Assembly (NCBI GenBank): GCA_965263365.1
Contig: OZ253672.1
Location: 1 to 64,000, forward strand
Direction of reading: 5' to 3'
Source of the DNA: CANMUM01 sp965263365
GTDB lineage: Bacteria > Pseudomonadota > Alphaproteobacteria > Rhodobacterales > Rhodobacteraceae
DNA length: 64,000 bases
Shown here: piece after piece, positions 26,541 through 35,884 of the stretch
How the letters are laid out: the number at the start of each line of letters is the position of its first letter
Numbering within the stretch: position 1 is the first letter of the stretch
Position numbers and translations under genes: made by a program
Notes under the pieces: model-generated
Seen by the model: the letters and a program-made list of their open reading frames with translations, nothing else
Database searches by the model: none
What the model was told of the DNA's origin: nothing

Positions 26541-26734
26541 TAATTGCCTCCAGATGTAGAAATTGCGAGTAATGCGAGGGCAGCTATGATCGCAAGAAAT
26601 TGAAGAATAATGCGCGCACGCATCATCATGTTGCCATATTTTTTATTGATCTCACCGCCTTTGGAAAAAACGAATAATCCAAAAAATAGGGCTAAGATTG
26701 TACCGAGGAAAAAAATTCCGAGTAAGTAGGCCAT
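26540..26734 (-). CDS. HIG1-domain twin transmembrane protein
   Basis: A 64-residue membrane protein with two hydrophobic helices (MAYLLGIFFLGTILALFFGLF and, after a short basic loop, ILQFLAIIAALALLAIS). The loop GNMMMRARII matches the HIG1 (hypoxia-induced) domain, whose mitochondrial relatives associate with cytochrome oxidase and supercomplexes. I start at 26734, with a GGAG site before it; longer versions add non-hydrophobic residues. It sits between the SDR and adenosyltransferase genes. Confidence 0.85.
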   Translation of the reverse strand: MAYLLGIFFLGTILALFFGLFVFSKGGEINKKYGNMMMRARIILQFLAIIAALALLAISTSGGN

Positions 26735-26735
26735 G

Positions 26736-27569
26736 TCAACTCCGTAAAAATAATTTATCCTGCAATCTATTGGGCAAAAAACGTTTTGCCAAGGCTGCAA
26801 TATAGGTTGGGGTCGTCACGTAATAGCGAGCTTTCGGGTTTTTTACGGTTAAAGCATGAAATAGTTTCTCAGATACAGCTTGTGCAGGAAGCTCGAAACG
26901 GCCTTTTTTCTTGCCGGTCGCATATAGTCTCGGCCGAATGGTTTTTTCGTAAAAGTGACGATGGGGTGAATTGCGCCAGTCAATCCATTTTTCAAAGTGC
27001 TTTTGAGCGTTGACGCGAATATTTGATGTGATCGGCCCAGGTTCGATCAAAATGAGGTTGATAGGGTCGCGTTCTAGTTCAAGGCGCATTACATCGGTTA
27101 AGCCTTCGAGAGCGTGTTTGCTTGAGACATACGCGCCCCGAGCTCTTGCGGGCGCGAAGCCCAACACTGATGAACATTGTATAATGCGTCCATAGCCTTG
27201 CGCGCGCATAACTGGGATCGTCAGGCGTGTTAGTTCATGAACACCAAAAACATTGGTTTCGAACATTTCAGCCAGCGCACCGCGGGGCGTATCTTCGACG
27301 AATCCTGAAGATGCGTAAGCCCCATTGTTAAAAACCGCATCAAGGCGATCACCCGTGACCTTGAGTGTTTCTTTCAGTCCACTATGAATTGATTTGTTAT
27401 CAGCATAGTCAATTCGTGGACTTTCAAACCCTTCGGATCTCAATCGTTCGCAGTCTTTTTCTTGTCGGCAAGAGGCAAAAACACGCCACCCCTTTTCCCG
27501 CATAAAATGAGCCGCATCATAGCCTATGCCTGACGAGCAGCCTGTGATAAGAATTGATTTCGAACTCAT
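26736..27569 (-). CDS. Short-chain dehydrogenase/reductase
   Basis: A 277-residue classical SDR. The cofactor motif TGCSSGIGYDA is near the N-terminus, NNGA is the structural motif, and the catalytic Ser (SSVLGF) with YVSSK gives the Ser-Tyr-Lys set. The C-terminal region is basic. Substrate unknown. It is the first gene of the minus-strand block SDR - HIG1 - adenosyltransferase - etfB - etfA. AAGGAA precedes the ATG. Confidence 0.9.
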   Translation of the reverse strand: MSSKSILITGCSSGIGYDAAHFMREKGWRVFASCRQEKDCERLRSEGFESPRIDYADNKSIHSGLKETLKVTGDRLDAVFNNGAYASSGFVEDTPRGALAEMFETNVFGVHELTRLTIPVMRAQGYGRIIQCSSVLGFAPARARGAYVSSKHALEGLTDVMRLELERDPINLILIEPGPITSNIRVNAQKHFEKWIDWRNSPHRHFYEKTIRPRLYATGKKKGRFELPAQAVSEKLFHALTVKNPKARYYVTTPTYIAALAKRFLPNRLQDKLFLRS

Positions 27570-27686
27570 TTTGTTCCTTTTTCTATTGTTGTGGAAAATA
27601 GTGGTTTATCCCGATATAGACGTTATTGGATATATTTTAATATGTGTCGAGAATTAAAGATAAGTGAGTTGAAAAAGGACGTTAAT

Positions 27687-28802
27687 ATGAGTGTGACTTC
27701 GTTTCAAGCGCCAAAGCGTTTGCTACTCGGGCCAGGCCCTACAAATAGCGACCCAGCCGTTTTAGAGGCGATGTCGCAGGCCACGATTGGCCATTTGGAC
27801 CCTGATTTCCAAAGGCTGATGGAAGAAGTTAAATCGCAACTCAGGCTTTTGTTTCAAACAAAAAATGCCATGACGTTTCCGATTTCTGCACCCGCCTCAC
27901 TTGCTATGGAAGCTGGATTGGTGAATTTGCTGGAGCGAGGTGAAAAAGCGATTATCGCGCAAAACGGTGTTTTTGGTGGTCGAATGGCAGATATCGTGCG
28001 CCGAGCAGGCGCAGAACTGGTTCATCTTGAGTTTGAGTGGGGCAAACCAATTGACGTTGATGAAGTCAGTAAAGCGATTCAAGCGCACCCCGATGCGAAA
28101 GTGCTTGGCTTTGTTCATGCAGAAACGTCGACAGGTGTTCAATCGGACGCAGCTATGCTTTGTCAAATGGCACTAGACGCTGGATTGTTGAGTTTGGTAG
28201 ATACTGTGACTGGGCTTGGCGGTATTGATGTAAATGTTGATGAATGGGGGGCGGATGTTGTTTACTCAGGTACACAAAAGTGTTTGGGGGTTCCGCCCGG
28301 ACTTGCGCCCATCACGTTTTCAGAGCGTGCAATTTCCAAAATTCAATCACGCACAACACCGGTTCAATCGTGGTTTAGTGATTTGAATCTTGTTTTAGGA
28401 TATTGGTCTGGTGACGGGGCGAGGAGCTATCATCACACGGCGCCCGTGAACGCACTTTATGGTTTGCATGAAGGTCTGAGGCTTGCTCTCGAAGAAGGTT
28501 TGCAATCGCGCATTACACGTCATAGGGCGGCTTATGAGCATCTTTCTCAAGGCCTGACCGAACTCGAACTTGATTTTGTTGTTGATGCTCAATTTCGGCT
28601 TCCGCAGTTGAATGTGATCAAAGTGCCCGAGGGAGTTGACGAGGCCCTGGTGCGTACGCGGATGTTGAATGAGTTTGATATTGAAATAGGAGCCGGTCTT
28701 GGCTCAATGGCGGGCAAAATATGGCGCATTGGATTGATGGGGCCCAATGCGAATCGAGATTCGGTGGACCAAGTATTAGAAGGTTTGCGGCAAATTTTGT
28801 AG
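27687..28802 (+). CDS. Class V aminotransferase (alanine/serine-glyoxylate type)
   Basis: A 371-residue PLP enzyme of aminotransferase class V. The opening LLGPGPTNSDPAVLEAM and GHLDPDF, the cofactor Asp region DTVTGLGGI and the PLP lysine in YSGTQKCLGVPPG match alanine- or serine-glyoxylate aminotransferases. It would convert glyoxylate to glycine with alanine or serine as donor, linking photorespiratory-type or one-carbon metabolism. I use the ATG at 27687, preceded by AAAGGA; an upstream frame adds unlike residues. It is divergent from the SDR gene. Confidence 0.9.
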   Translation: MSVTSFQAPKRLLLGPGPTNSDPAVLEAMSQATIGHLDPDFQRLMEEVKSQLRLLFQTKNAMTFPISAPASLAMEAGLVNLLERGEKAIIAQNGVFGGRMADIVRRAGAELVHLEFEWGKPIDVDEVSKAIQAHPDAKVLGFVHAETSTGVQSDAAMLCQMALDAGLLSLVDTVTGLGGIDVNVDEWGADVVYSGTQKCLGVPPGLAPITFSERAISKIQSRTTPVQSWFSDLNLVLGYWSGDGARSYHHTAPVNALYGLHEGLRLALEEGLQSRITRHRAAYEHLSQGLTELELDFVVDAQFRLPQLNVIKVPEGVDEALVRTRMLNEFDIEIGAGLGSMAGKIWRIGLMGPNANRDSVDQVLEGLRQIL

Positions 28803-28890
28803 TTTATTTACGGCCACTCGAAATATGGACCCATCAATTGACGTAGAGCAGTTTTATCTTTATCCAAAGAAAAAATAATAACAGGCACAA

Positions 28891-31125
28891 ATGAATACCG
28901 ATAATAATGATCGAGAAGAAGGTGGATTAATCGAGAGCGAAGCTCTTGGTAAAGCGCTATCGGAACGCTATCTGACTTATGCACTTTCAACAATTATGAA
29001 TCGGGCGCTTCCGGACGCAAGAGATGGTCTTAAGCCGGTTCATCGTCGTATTTTATATGCGATGCGTGGATTGAAGCTGGATCCACAAGGTGCGTTTCGA
29101 AAATGTGCGAAAATTGTCGGTGAGGTTATGGGTAATTATCATCCCCACGGCGATCAAGCGATTTATGATGCTTTGGCGCGTCTCGCGCAGGACTTTAATA
29201 TTCGCTATCCGCTTGTGGATGGTCAGGGAAATTTTGGCAATATTGATGGCGATAATCCCGCTGCTCAAAGATATACGGAGGCTAGGCTCACATTCGCAGC
29301 TCAAGAATTACTTGAAGGGTTGAATGAAAATGCCGTCGATTTTCAAGATAATTACGATGGCTCTGAGGAAGAACCTGTGGTGTTGCCTGCGAGTTTTCCC
29401 CATTTGCTTGCAAATGGATCTTCTGGGATTGCCGTGGGAATGGCGACGCAAATCCCGCCACATAATTTAAGCGAATTAATTGCGGCAACCAAGCATCTCA
29501 TTAAATTCCCGAATGCGGGGCACGGGAAGCTTTTAGAATTTGTTCAAGGCCCAGATTTTCCAACAGGCGGTGTCATCGTTGAAGACAAAGAGGCAATTTT
29601 GAACGCTTACGAGTCCGGGCGTGGTTCTTTTCGTGTGCGTTCAAGATGGGAGGTTGAAGATTTAGGACGAGGTCAGTGGCAAATCATTGTGACCGAGATA
29701 CCTTACTTAGTTAAGAAATCTAAATTGATTGAGAAAATTGCCGAGCTTATCGAACTTAAAAAGCTTCCATTGCTTGGGGATGTGCGTGACGAGAGCGCGG
29801 AAGATATTCGGCTTGTCTTGGAACCGAAAAGTAAGAATGTTGAGCCTGCGGTTTTAATGGAAATGCTGTTTAAAAGCACCGATCTTGAGAATCGCTTTTC
29901 ACTCAATATGAATGTGTTGATTGATGGTCGTGTGCCTAAAGTTTCGTCTCTAAGAGAAGTATTGCGCGCGTTTTTGGATCATCGCCGCGAAGTCTTGACG
30001 CGCCGTTCACGTTTTCGGCTCGAAAAGATTGATATTCGGCTTGAGGTTCTTGAAGGCTACATAGTGGCTTTCTTAAACTTGGATCGCGTGATCCAAATTA
30101 TTCGAGAAGAAGATGACCCCAAATCTGTTATGATTATGGAGTTTGATTTAAATGATGCGCAAGCGGAAGCAATCTTAAATATGCGACTGCGGGCTTTACG
30201 TAAGCTCGAAGAGCTGGCGCTGCGCAAGGAACGTGATGATTTGATGGTAGAGCGCGCGTCGATTGAAGATCTATTGGGGGATGAAGAATTTCAATGGAAA
30301 CGCATTTCGCAAGATCTAGACGAGGTTGGCGGTCGATTTAAAAGGGATCCGATTTTAAATCAAAGACGCACCATATTTGATGCGGTTCCTAATGTTGCCG
30401 ATGTACCGCTTGAAGCCATGATTGAAAAGGAACCGGTTACAATTATTTGTTCGCAAATGGGGTGGATAAGAGCAATGAAAGGGCATGTCGATTTGGCGGG
30501 CTCTTTTAAATTCAAGGATGGAGATGGGCCAAAATTCGCTTTTCATGTGGAAACAACTGATAAAGTCTTGCTTGGCGGTTCAAATGGTCGCTTTTACACA
30601 CTGAATGTGCATGAGCTGCCGGGAGGTCGTGGCATGGGCGAACCCGTGAGGTTGATGATCGATTTGCCAAACGAGGTTGATATTCGTACGCTATTTGTGC
30701 ACCAGGCAGGGCGTAGAAGGCTATTGGCATCGAAAGCTGGAAATGGATTTGTTGTGCCCGAAGATGAACTGGTTGCAAGCACCAAAAATGGTAAGCAGGT
30801 TATAAATGTTGGGACAAGCGAATTGCAATCTGCGCCAATTGCCAATGGTGATCATATTGCAGTCGTTGGTGAAAACCGCAAAGTCCTGATTTTTCCGGTA
30901 GCGGAAATTCCCGAACTTGTAAAAGGCAAGGGCGTTCGGTTGCAAAAATATAAAGATGGCGGCCTATCTGATGCTTGCGTGTTTGTATTGAAAAATGGAT
31001 TATCGTGGCTTGATCCTGCAGGGCGTACGCGAACCGAGTTTGAGCTTGATGATTGGCTGGGTTCTCGTGCCTCTGCTGGCCGAATGGCGCCGAGAGGTTT
31101 TCCAAAGGAAAATAAATTTACTTAA
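28891..31125 (+). CDS. parC: DNA topoisomerase IV subunit A
   Basis: A 744-residue ParC, which with ParE decatenates daughter chromosomes. The catalytic Tyr lies in AAQRYTEARL near residue 131. The breakage-reunion domain is followed by a shorter C-terminal beta-pinwheel without the GyrA box, which distinguishes it from GyrA. In the quinolone-resistance region YHPHGDQAIYDAL, the position of E. coli Ser80 is Gln (codon 89). The start ATG at 28891 gives an acidic N-terminal tail before ALGKALSERYLTYAL. Confidence 0.95.
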   Translation: MNTDNNDREEGGLIESEALGKALSERYLTYALSTIMNRALPDARDGLKPVHRRILYAMRGLKLDPQGAFRKCAKIVGEVMGNYHPHGDQAIYDALARLAQDFNIRYPLVDGQGNFGNIDGDNPAAQRYTEARLTFAAQELLEGLNENAVDFQDNYDGSEEEPVVLPASFPHLLANGSSGIAVGMATQIPPHNLSELIAATKHLIKFPNAGHGKLLEFVQGPDFPTGGVIVEDKEAILNAYESGRGSFRVRSRWEVEDLGRGQWQIIVTEIPYLVKKSKLIEKIAELIELKKLPLLGDVRDESAEDIRLVLEPKSKNVEPAVLMEMLFKSTDLENRFSLNMNVLIDGRVPKVSSLREVLRAFLDHRREVLTRRSRFRLEKIDIRLEVLEGYIVAFLNLDRVIQIIREEDDPKSVMIMEFDLNDAQAEAILNMRLRALRKLEELALRKERDDLMVERASIEDLLGDEEFQWKRISQDLDEVGGRFKRDPILNQRRTIFDAVPNVADVPLEAMIEKEPVTIICSQMGWIRAMKGHVDLAGSFKFKDGDGPKFAFHVETTDKVLLGGSNGRFYTLNVHELPGGRGMGEPVRLMIDLPNEVDIRTLFVHQAGRRRLLASKAGNGFVVPEDELVASTKNGKQVINVGTSELQSAPIANGDHIAVVGENRKVLIFPVAEIPELVKGKGVRLQKYKDGGLSDACVFVLKNGLSWLDPAGRTRTEFELDDWLGSRASAGRMAPRGFPKENKFT

Positions 31126-31246
31126 TAATCCACCAATCCAGTCGTTATCGGTGAGCTTAAACTCATTTGGGTTACTAAATGTGCCTACTTGATGCTCATT
31201 GGATAGTTAATTACGAATCTGTACATTATTAATAAGCGAGGATTGG

Positions 31247-32134
31247 ATGAGTAAAATTAATAAATTATCGAGAAGAGATGCTTTAAAAGGTGCAACGCTA
31301 ACCGCGGGTGCGATTGGGATCGTTGCGGCAACAATTGCGCCGAGCGCGGTGATTGCTGCGAATAGCGAAGAGATGCAGGGTTCTTTTGGAGAAGTCCATA
31401 GTTTTTCACGTGGCAAGATAAAGGTTCACACTTATGTTTCGCCGCCGCAAGCGGTGAATGTTACGGCTCATGTACTTGAGTTAGGTGATGAATTGTTAGT
31501 TGTTGATGGAACATTTTTGCCAGAGACCGCTAAAGAGCTGTCTGCACTGATTCAAGGTACAGGCAAATCGGTTGCGAAAGCGATTTTGAGCCATGAACAT
31601 CCAGATCATTGGTCAGGCATTGGCATGGTCGAAGGTGTGAATTACCAGACGCTTCCCGCAATTTTAGAAGATGTAAAAGAGGAAGCGGGAGAAAATCTCC
31701 CCCAAAATCTCACCGGAGATCTTGAAATAGCGGATATGGAAATTGGCGGTGTTAAAGTTGAATTGCGTAACTTTGAAAATTTGGAAGCCAAAAATGCGAT
31801 CGTTGTCGTTTTGCCTGAAGAGCGCTTGGCTGTTGTTCAAGATCTTGTTTATAATGGGGTTTTCTTTGCGCCGGGATATGATCGAAAGGCTTGGATTAAA
31901 ACGCTTGAAGATCTACGAGATGATCCAGCATTTGACACTTTACTGGTTGGTCATGGCTTGCCGACAACGCGTGCAGAACTTGACGTTGCAATTCAATATC
32001 TAACGGTCTTTGATGCCGCTTTTGAAGCGGAAGGCGCGACACCTGAAACGGTTATGGAGACGATGAAATCTACATATCCGGGTTTTGCCGGTGAGTTTCT
32101 TCTCGGTCTTATTGCTGAGTATTGGCCTTCATAA
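31247..32134 (+). CDS. Tat-exported metallo-beta-lactamase-fold hydrolase
   Basis: A 295-residue protein. SRRDALKGA followed by a hydrophobic stretch and AVIAANS is a twin-arginine signal, so the folded enzyme is exported to the periplasm. The metal-binding motif SHEHPDHWSG (HxHxDH) is intact near residue 116, the bridging Asp is in VVQDLVYNG, and the last His is in VGHGLPTT. The middle His ligand that usually precedes the VVVLPE strand is not evident (ENLEAKNAIVVVLPE). It may bind one metal or use another ligand. Substrate unknown. GAGGA precedes the ATG. Confidence 0.82.
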   Translation: MSKINKLSRRDALKGATLTAGAIGIVAATIAPSAVIAANSEEMQGSFGEVHSFSRGKIKVHTYVSPPQAVNVTAHVLELGDELLVVDGTFLPETAKELSALIQGTGKSVAKAILSHEHPDHWSGIGMVEGVNYQTLPAILEDVKEEAGENLPQNLTGDLEIADMEIGGVKVELRNFENLEAKNAIVVVLPEERLAVVQDLVYNGVFFAPGYDRKAWIKTLEDLRDDPAFDTLLVGHGLPTTRAELDVAIQYLTVFDAAFEAEGATPETVMETMKSTYPGFAGEFLLGLIAEYWPS

Positions 32135-32155
32135 ATCAGGCAAATGCGTACTGAA

Positions 32156-32187
32156 TAGGCGGTGTCTTTTCGGACATCGCCTATTTT
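32156..32187 (+). terminator. Intrinsic terminator between the MBL gene and nusB
   Basis: TAGGCGGTGTC (32156-32166) pairs with GACATCGCCTA (32173-32183), 11 bp with one G-T pair, followed by TTTT. It serves the plus-strand gene; on the minus strand the tail is poor. Confidence 0.88.
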
Positions 32188-32647
32188 AATTGGGTGGCAT
32201 AAGCTCTTTGCTTAGCTGATCTAAGACCGCATTCACGAATGAAGTGGTTTCTTTGCGATCATCAAATGCTTTGCTGACTTCAATAAACTCGTTGATGGTC
32301 ACTTTGATTGGTGTTTTGCCGGCAAGCATTTCGGCGCCAGATGCGCGAAAAATGGCGCGAAGAAGTGGGTCAATATTTTTGAGTGGCCAGCCTTCCTTAA
32401 GAATTGCATTGATATTTTGATCAAGTTTAACTTGCGAATTTACGGCTTCTTTGACAAGCGTTTCAAGATGTTTACTGTCGTATTCGATTTCTTGATCTAG
32501 GGTGTTGTCCAAGAGTTCAGATAGAGATCGGGATCGAATATGTTCGATCACATCTTTATAACGTTTGCGACCGGCTTCGACTGCAAACAGAGTTTGTACA
32601 GCCAGCAAACGAGATATTGAACGATTTTTAGTAGACTGATTTGCCAT
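32186..32647 (-). CDS. nusB: Transcription antitermination factor NusB
   Basis: A 153-residue all-helical NusB, which with NusE (S10) binds boxA RNA in rRNA antitermination. The N-terminal RSISRLLAVQTLFAVE and the C-terminal FVNAVLDQLSKEL are characteristic. It follows ribE by about 70 bp on the same strand. In related genomes ribBA and ribH usually lie between ribE and nusB; they are absent here. A 14-bp palindrome overlaps its ribosome-binding site. Confidence 0.93.
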   Translation of the reverse strand: MANQSTKNRSISRLLAVQTLFAVEAGRKRYKDVIEHIRSRSLSELLDNTLDQEIEYDSKHLETLVKEAVNSQVKLDQNINAILKEGWPLKNIDPLLRAIFRASGAEMLAGKTPIKVTINEFIEVSKAFDDRKETTSFVNAVLDQLSKELMPPN

Positions 32648-32651
32648 GAAC

Positions 32652-32665
32652 TAAGAGGCCTCTTA
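32652..32665. repeat. 14-bp palindrome over the nusB ribosome-binding site
   Basis: TAAGAGGCCTCTTA is a perfect palindrome ending 4 bases before the nusB start codon (minus strand); the AAGAGG half is the best Shine-Dalgarno candidate. Confidence 0.6.
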
Positions 32666-32715
32666 AATATTGGGGATGGTGTCGACTAAGAGCTTTACCT
32701 GAGTTTGTAAAGTAA

Positions 32716-33333
32716 TTAATTCGAGAGAGTGGGGTTAAATTGCTGGAGGCGTTCGACATATCGGGCAAGCATATCAATTTCTAAGTTGATTTCATTTCCA
32801 TTCGCGGCTTGTCCCCATGTGGTGACTTTTTGTGTGTGCGGAATTAGATTGACTTCAAAATTTGTGCCATCGACATGATTGACCGTAAGCGAAGTTCCAT
32901 TCAGACAAACAGAGCCTTTAGTGGCTATAAATTTGGAAACTTCTTCCGGCGCTTCGATTGTTAAAATAAGATTATTGTCAAGTTCTTCTAGGGCAACAAT
33001 TTTAGCAATGCCATCCACATGCCCTGAAACGATATGACCGCCAATCTCGTCACCAATCCGCATGGCGCGCTCGAGATTGATTTGGCGGCCTTTCTGCCAC
33101 GATTTAAGTGTTGTAACACTAAGCGTTTCAGGTGAAATATCAACTTCAAACCAGTTGCCTTGTGGGTCATTTGCACAAGAAATTACTGTTAAGCAAACCC
33201 CATCACAAGCAATGGATGCACCCAAATTGATTTGCGCCATATCATATTCAGCATTTATACGTGCGCGCATCGCTCCATTATTCAATTCAACCGATGCCAA
33301 ATGGCCGATTTGATCGATGATTCCAGTAAACAT
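32716..33333 (-). CDS. ribE: Riboflavin synthase alpha chain
   Basis: A 205-residue protein with the diagnostic N-terminus MFTGIIDQIG and two tandem lumazine-binding repeats (SIACDGVCLTV and GSVCLNGTSLTVN). It dismutates two 6,7-dimethyl-8-ribityllumazine molecules into riboflavin. It is divergent from kpsS and separated from ribD by the capsule genes. No FMN riboswitch is visible in the 100 bases upstream. Confidence 0.96.
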   Translation of the reverse strand: MFTGIIDQIGHLASVELNNGAMRARINAEYDMAQINLGASIACDGVCLTVISCANDPQGNWFEVDISPETLSVTTLKSWQKGRQINLERAMRIGDEIGGHIVSGHVDGIAKIVALEELDNNLILTIEAPEEVSKFIATKGSVCLNGTSLTVNHVDGTNFEVNLIPHTQKVTTWGQAANGNEINLEIDMLARYVERLQQFNPTLSN

Positions 33334-33432
33334 TTTGTGCCTCTTTTATAAAAATGTACAATTATTGTTTGAAGTGCTTTAATATTCGATTATGAAAGCG
33401 ATAGCATACATAGGTCGAGCTTTGGAACAGTT

Positions 33433-34659
33433 GTGAATAGGAAATTTTTATTTTTACAAGGTCCTCATGGCCCTTTTTTTGCGCAATTGGCCTCGATGCT
33501 TGTCAAAGCTGATATTGAAGTAAAGCGCGTGAATTTTAATGGGGGCGACTCGTATTATTGGGATCACGCCCTTTCATTTGTTGATTTTACGGATGATATT
33601 GCGAATTGGCCAGATGCTCTTGAGCGGCTTTGCGAAAAAGATGCGATTACAGATATTGTTTTATATGGTGATATGCGTCCTATCCATAGGGCAGCAATTT
33701 CGATCGCAAAGGCGCGCCAAATAAATATACATTGCTTTGAGGAAGGATATTTGCGACCCTATTGGGTCACTTATGAGCGAGGCGGGGTGAATGGAAATTC
33801 TCCATTGATGAATATAAGTTTCGATGACATTCAAAAAAAGCGATTGCAGCGAACAATTGAATTGCAAGATGCGCCGATGCGATGGGGTAATTTGTGGCAG
33901 CATAATTGGTATGGTTTTATGTTTCACCTGCGTTTGTGGCTTGCGCGTAAGCATTTTCCAAACTACCGACCGCATCGAAATATCACAATTGAGAGAGAGC
34001 TGCGATTAAATTTTATTCGGTTGCTGCAAATGCCGATGAGAATTTTTGAAAGAGAGTTTCAAACATGGCGTTTTTTGCGTTCGGGATCTCCTTTTTTTGT
34101 CGCTTTGCTGCAGTTAGATCACGATAGCAGCTTTCAAAATCATTCGGATTTCGACGACCAGATTCATTTTTTGAATGAATTGCTCGAAAATTTTGCAAAA
34201 TTTGCTCCCAAGTATTATCACTTGATTTTGAAATTACATCCATTGGATGACGGGCGTCAGCCATTAAAGAAGCGAGTTGAACTTCTTGGAAAGCAACTGA
34301 ATATCAAAGGGCGTGTACATCTTATTTATGGCGGTAAGCTTTCTGATTTGTTATCACGAGCGCGGGCGACAGTGACGGTAAATTCCTCGGCGTCTCAGCA
34401 TTCTCTGTGGCGGGGTATTCCCACTAAATTTTTGGGCAGGTCCATTTATAACAAGCCTGAAATAGCTTCTCAGCAGTCTCTAGAGAATTTCTTCCAAGCT
34501 CCCAATAACCCTTCAAAACATAATTACCGAGAATTTCGTACATTTTTGTTGGAAACATCCCAAATAGGTGGTGGTTTTTATGCACAGTCGGCGCGCGCCG
34601 AAATTTTACGTGTAGCTGTTGAGATGTTGCTACACTCTGAACATCCTTATGAAAATTGA
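33433..34659 (+). CDS. kpsS: Capsule polysaccharide biosynthesis protein KpsS-like
   Basis: A 408-residue KpsS-type protein. In group 2 capsule systems KpsS is a retaining beta-Kdo transferase that puts the first Kdo of the poly-Kdo linker on lyso-phosphatidylglycerol at the inner membrane. LFLQGPHGPFF at the N-terminus, CFEEGYLRPYWVTYE near residue 100 and LKLHPLDDG in the second half are family signatures. The start is GTG. It is the first of three plus-strand capsule genes inserted between ribE and ribD. Confidence 0.88.
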   Translation: MNRKFLFLQGPHGPFFAQLASMLVKADIEVKRVNFNGGDSYYWDHALSFVDFTDDIANWPDALERLCEKDAITDIVLYGDMRPIHRAAISIAKARQINIHCFEEGYLRPYWVTYERGGVNGNSPLMNISFDDIQKKRLQRTIELQDAPMRWGNLWQHNWYGFMFHLRLWLARKHFPNYRPHRNITIERELRLNFIRLLQMPMRIFEREFQTWRFLRSGSPFFVALLQLDHDSSFQNHSDFDDQIHFLNELLENFAKFAPKYYHLILKLHPLDDGRQPLKKRVELLGKQLNIKGRVHLIYGGKLSDLLSRARATVTVNSSASQHSLWRGIPTKFLGRSIYNKPEIASQQSLENFFQAPNNPSKHNYREFRTFLLETSQIGGGFYAQSARAEILRVAVEMLLHSEHPYEN

Positions 34660-34742
34660 ATGTATTTTGAGTAGAATTGACTTTTCCATTAGTTTATATA
34701 AAGTGAAGTGAATATAGAGCAGTATTTAAATTGAGAATTAAT

Positions 34743-35855
34743 ATGAGAATTTTATTCGCGATTGTCGGTGTTTATGCGCTTGTGGCGTGTAATTCGTTGC
34801 CGAGTGCGGGCCCTAGCCAGTCAGAAATAGTTGAATCCGCAGTAGAAAACGGCGGTCAGTTGTATATGGTTCCGGTAAATTCGCAAATTGCGAATCGCGC
34901 TAGACCTTCTGTTAACTACGGATTTCCGAGTGCTTTTTTTGGTGGGGGTGCGGTTAATTATGAGACCTTGCAGCCTGGAGACACAATCGCAATAACGGTT
35001 TGGGAAAACGTAGACGACGGCTTGTTTGCAACGTTAGGTCAAAGAGTTAATACACTTGATAGCATACGTATTGATGCAAGCGGCAATATTTTTGTTCCCT
35101 ATGTTGGACAAATTCGAGCATCTGGAAAATCCCCAGAGCAGCTTAGACAGCAAATTTATGCTAAATTAGAATCGCAAACACCCGAGCCTCAAGTTGAAGT
35201 GCGTGTGCTTGAATCCGGTTTAAGGGGTGGTGTTAGAATTGTGAGTGGATCAGGCGCTAGTGCAGTTCCATTTAATGAGGGCAATTTGTCACTTGCGAAT
35301 ATGCTTGCCTCTGCGGGCGTTGGTGCCGAAATTCCTGAAGCGACAACAGTGACCGTTCGACGTGGAAGTCAGTCGGGCAAAATATTGATGAGCTGGATTT
35401 TTGAGAATCCAAAATATGATATTGCCTTACGTGATGGAGACCAAATTGTGGTCGAAGCCGATCGCCGTTTTTATAGAATGCTTGGCGCTGGCGGTGCCCA
35501 AGCACAAGTTCCATTCGAACGTGCGCGTATTTCACTGCTTGATGCAGTTGCTGCGAATGGTGGTTTGAATGCGAATGTTTCTGATCCAAGTGGTATATTT
35601 GTTTTCCGAACGCTAAGTGCGGGTGAGGCAAGTCGCGTACTTGGTGGAAGCTATGGTGGATCTGTGGACGTGGTTTTCACGTTTAATTTACGTGATGCAC
35701 AGGCGCTATTTTATGCAGAAGATTTCCTCATTCAAAATCGTGACACTGTGTATATTACTGAAGCTCCATTTGTAAGTTGGACTAGAGTGATAGGCCAAAT
35801 TACCGGCGGAATTAGCTCCGTTACTACTTTGAGTACTACGGTTTCGTCACTTTGA
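34743..35855 (+). CDS. Outer-membrane polysaccharide export lipoprotein (Wza/KpsD-like)
   Basis: About 370 residues. The signal peptide ends in lipobox ALVAC, predicting an outer-membrane lipoprotein. A polysaccharide-export (Poly_export) domain follows: LQPGDTIAITVWEN, FVPYVGQIRASGKSPEQLRQQI. SLBB-like beta-grasp repeats come next, including RDGDQIVVEADRR. Such proteins form the outer-membrane exit channel for capsule. I take the ATG at 34743; a TTG at 34731 adds four residues. It lies between kpsS and kpsC. Confidence 0.88.
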   Translation: MRILFAIVGVYALVACNSLPSAGPSQSEIVESAVENGGQLYMVPVNSQIANRARPSVNYGFPSAFFGGGAVNYETLQPGDTIAITVWENVDDGLFATLGQRVNTLDSIRIDASGNIFVPYVGQIRASGKSPEQLRQQIYAKLESQTPEPQVEVRVLESGLRGGVRIVSGSGASAVPFNEGNLSLANMLASAGVGAEIPEATTVTVRRGSQSGKILMSWIFENPKYDIALRDGDQIVVEADRRFYRMLGAGGAQAQVPFERARISLLDAVAANGGLNANVSDPSGIFVFRTLSAGEASRVLGGSYGGSVDVVFTFNLRDAQALFYAEDFLIQNRDTVYITEAPFVSWTRVIGQITGGISSVTTLSTTVSSL

Positions 35856-35884
35856 TTTTTCATTGACCTACACGAGCAAGTCAC

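Noticed and set aside
33334..33432. FMN riboswitch upstream of ribE
   Set aside because: The gap of about 100 bases shows none of the conserved FMN-element helices.
35272..35631. 119-codon minus-strand frame within the Wza-like gene
   Set aside because: His/Gln-rich antisense shadow of a recognised export protein.
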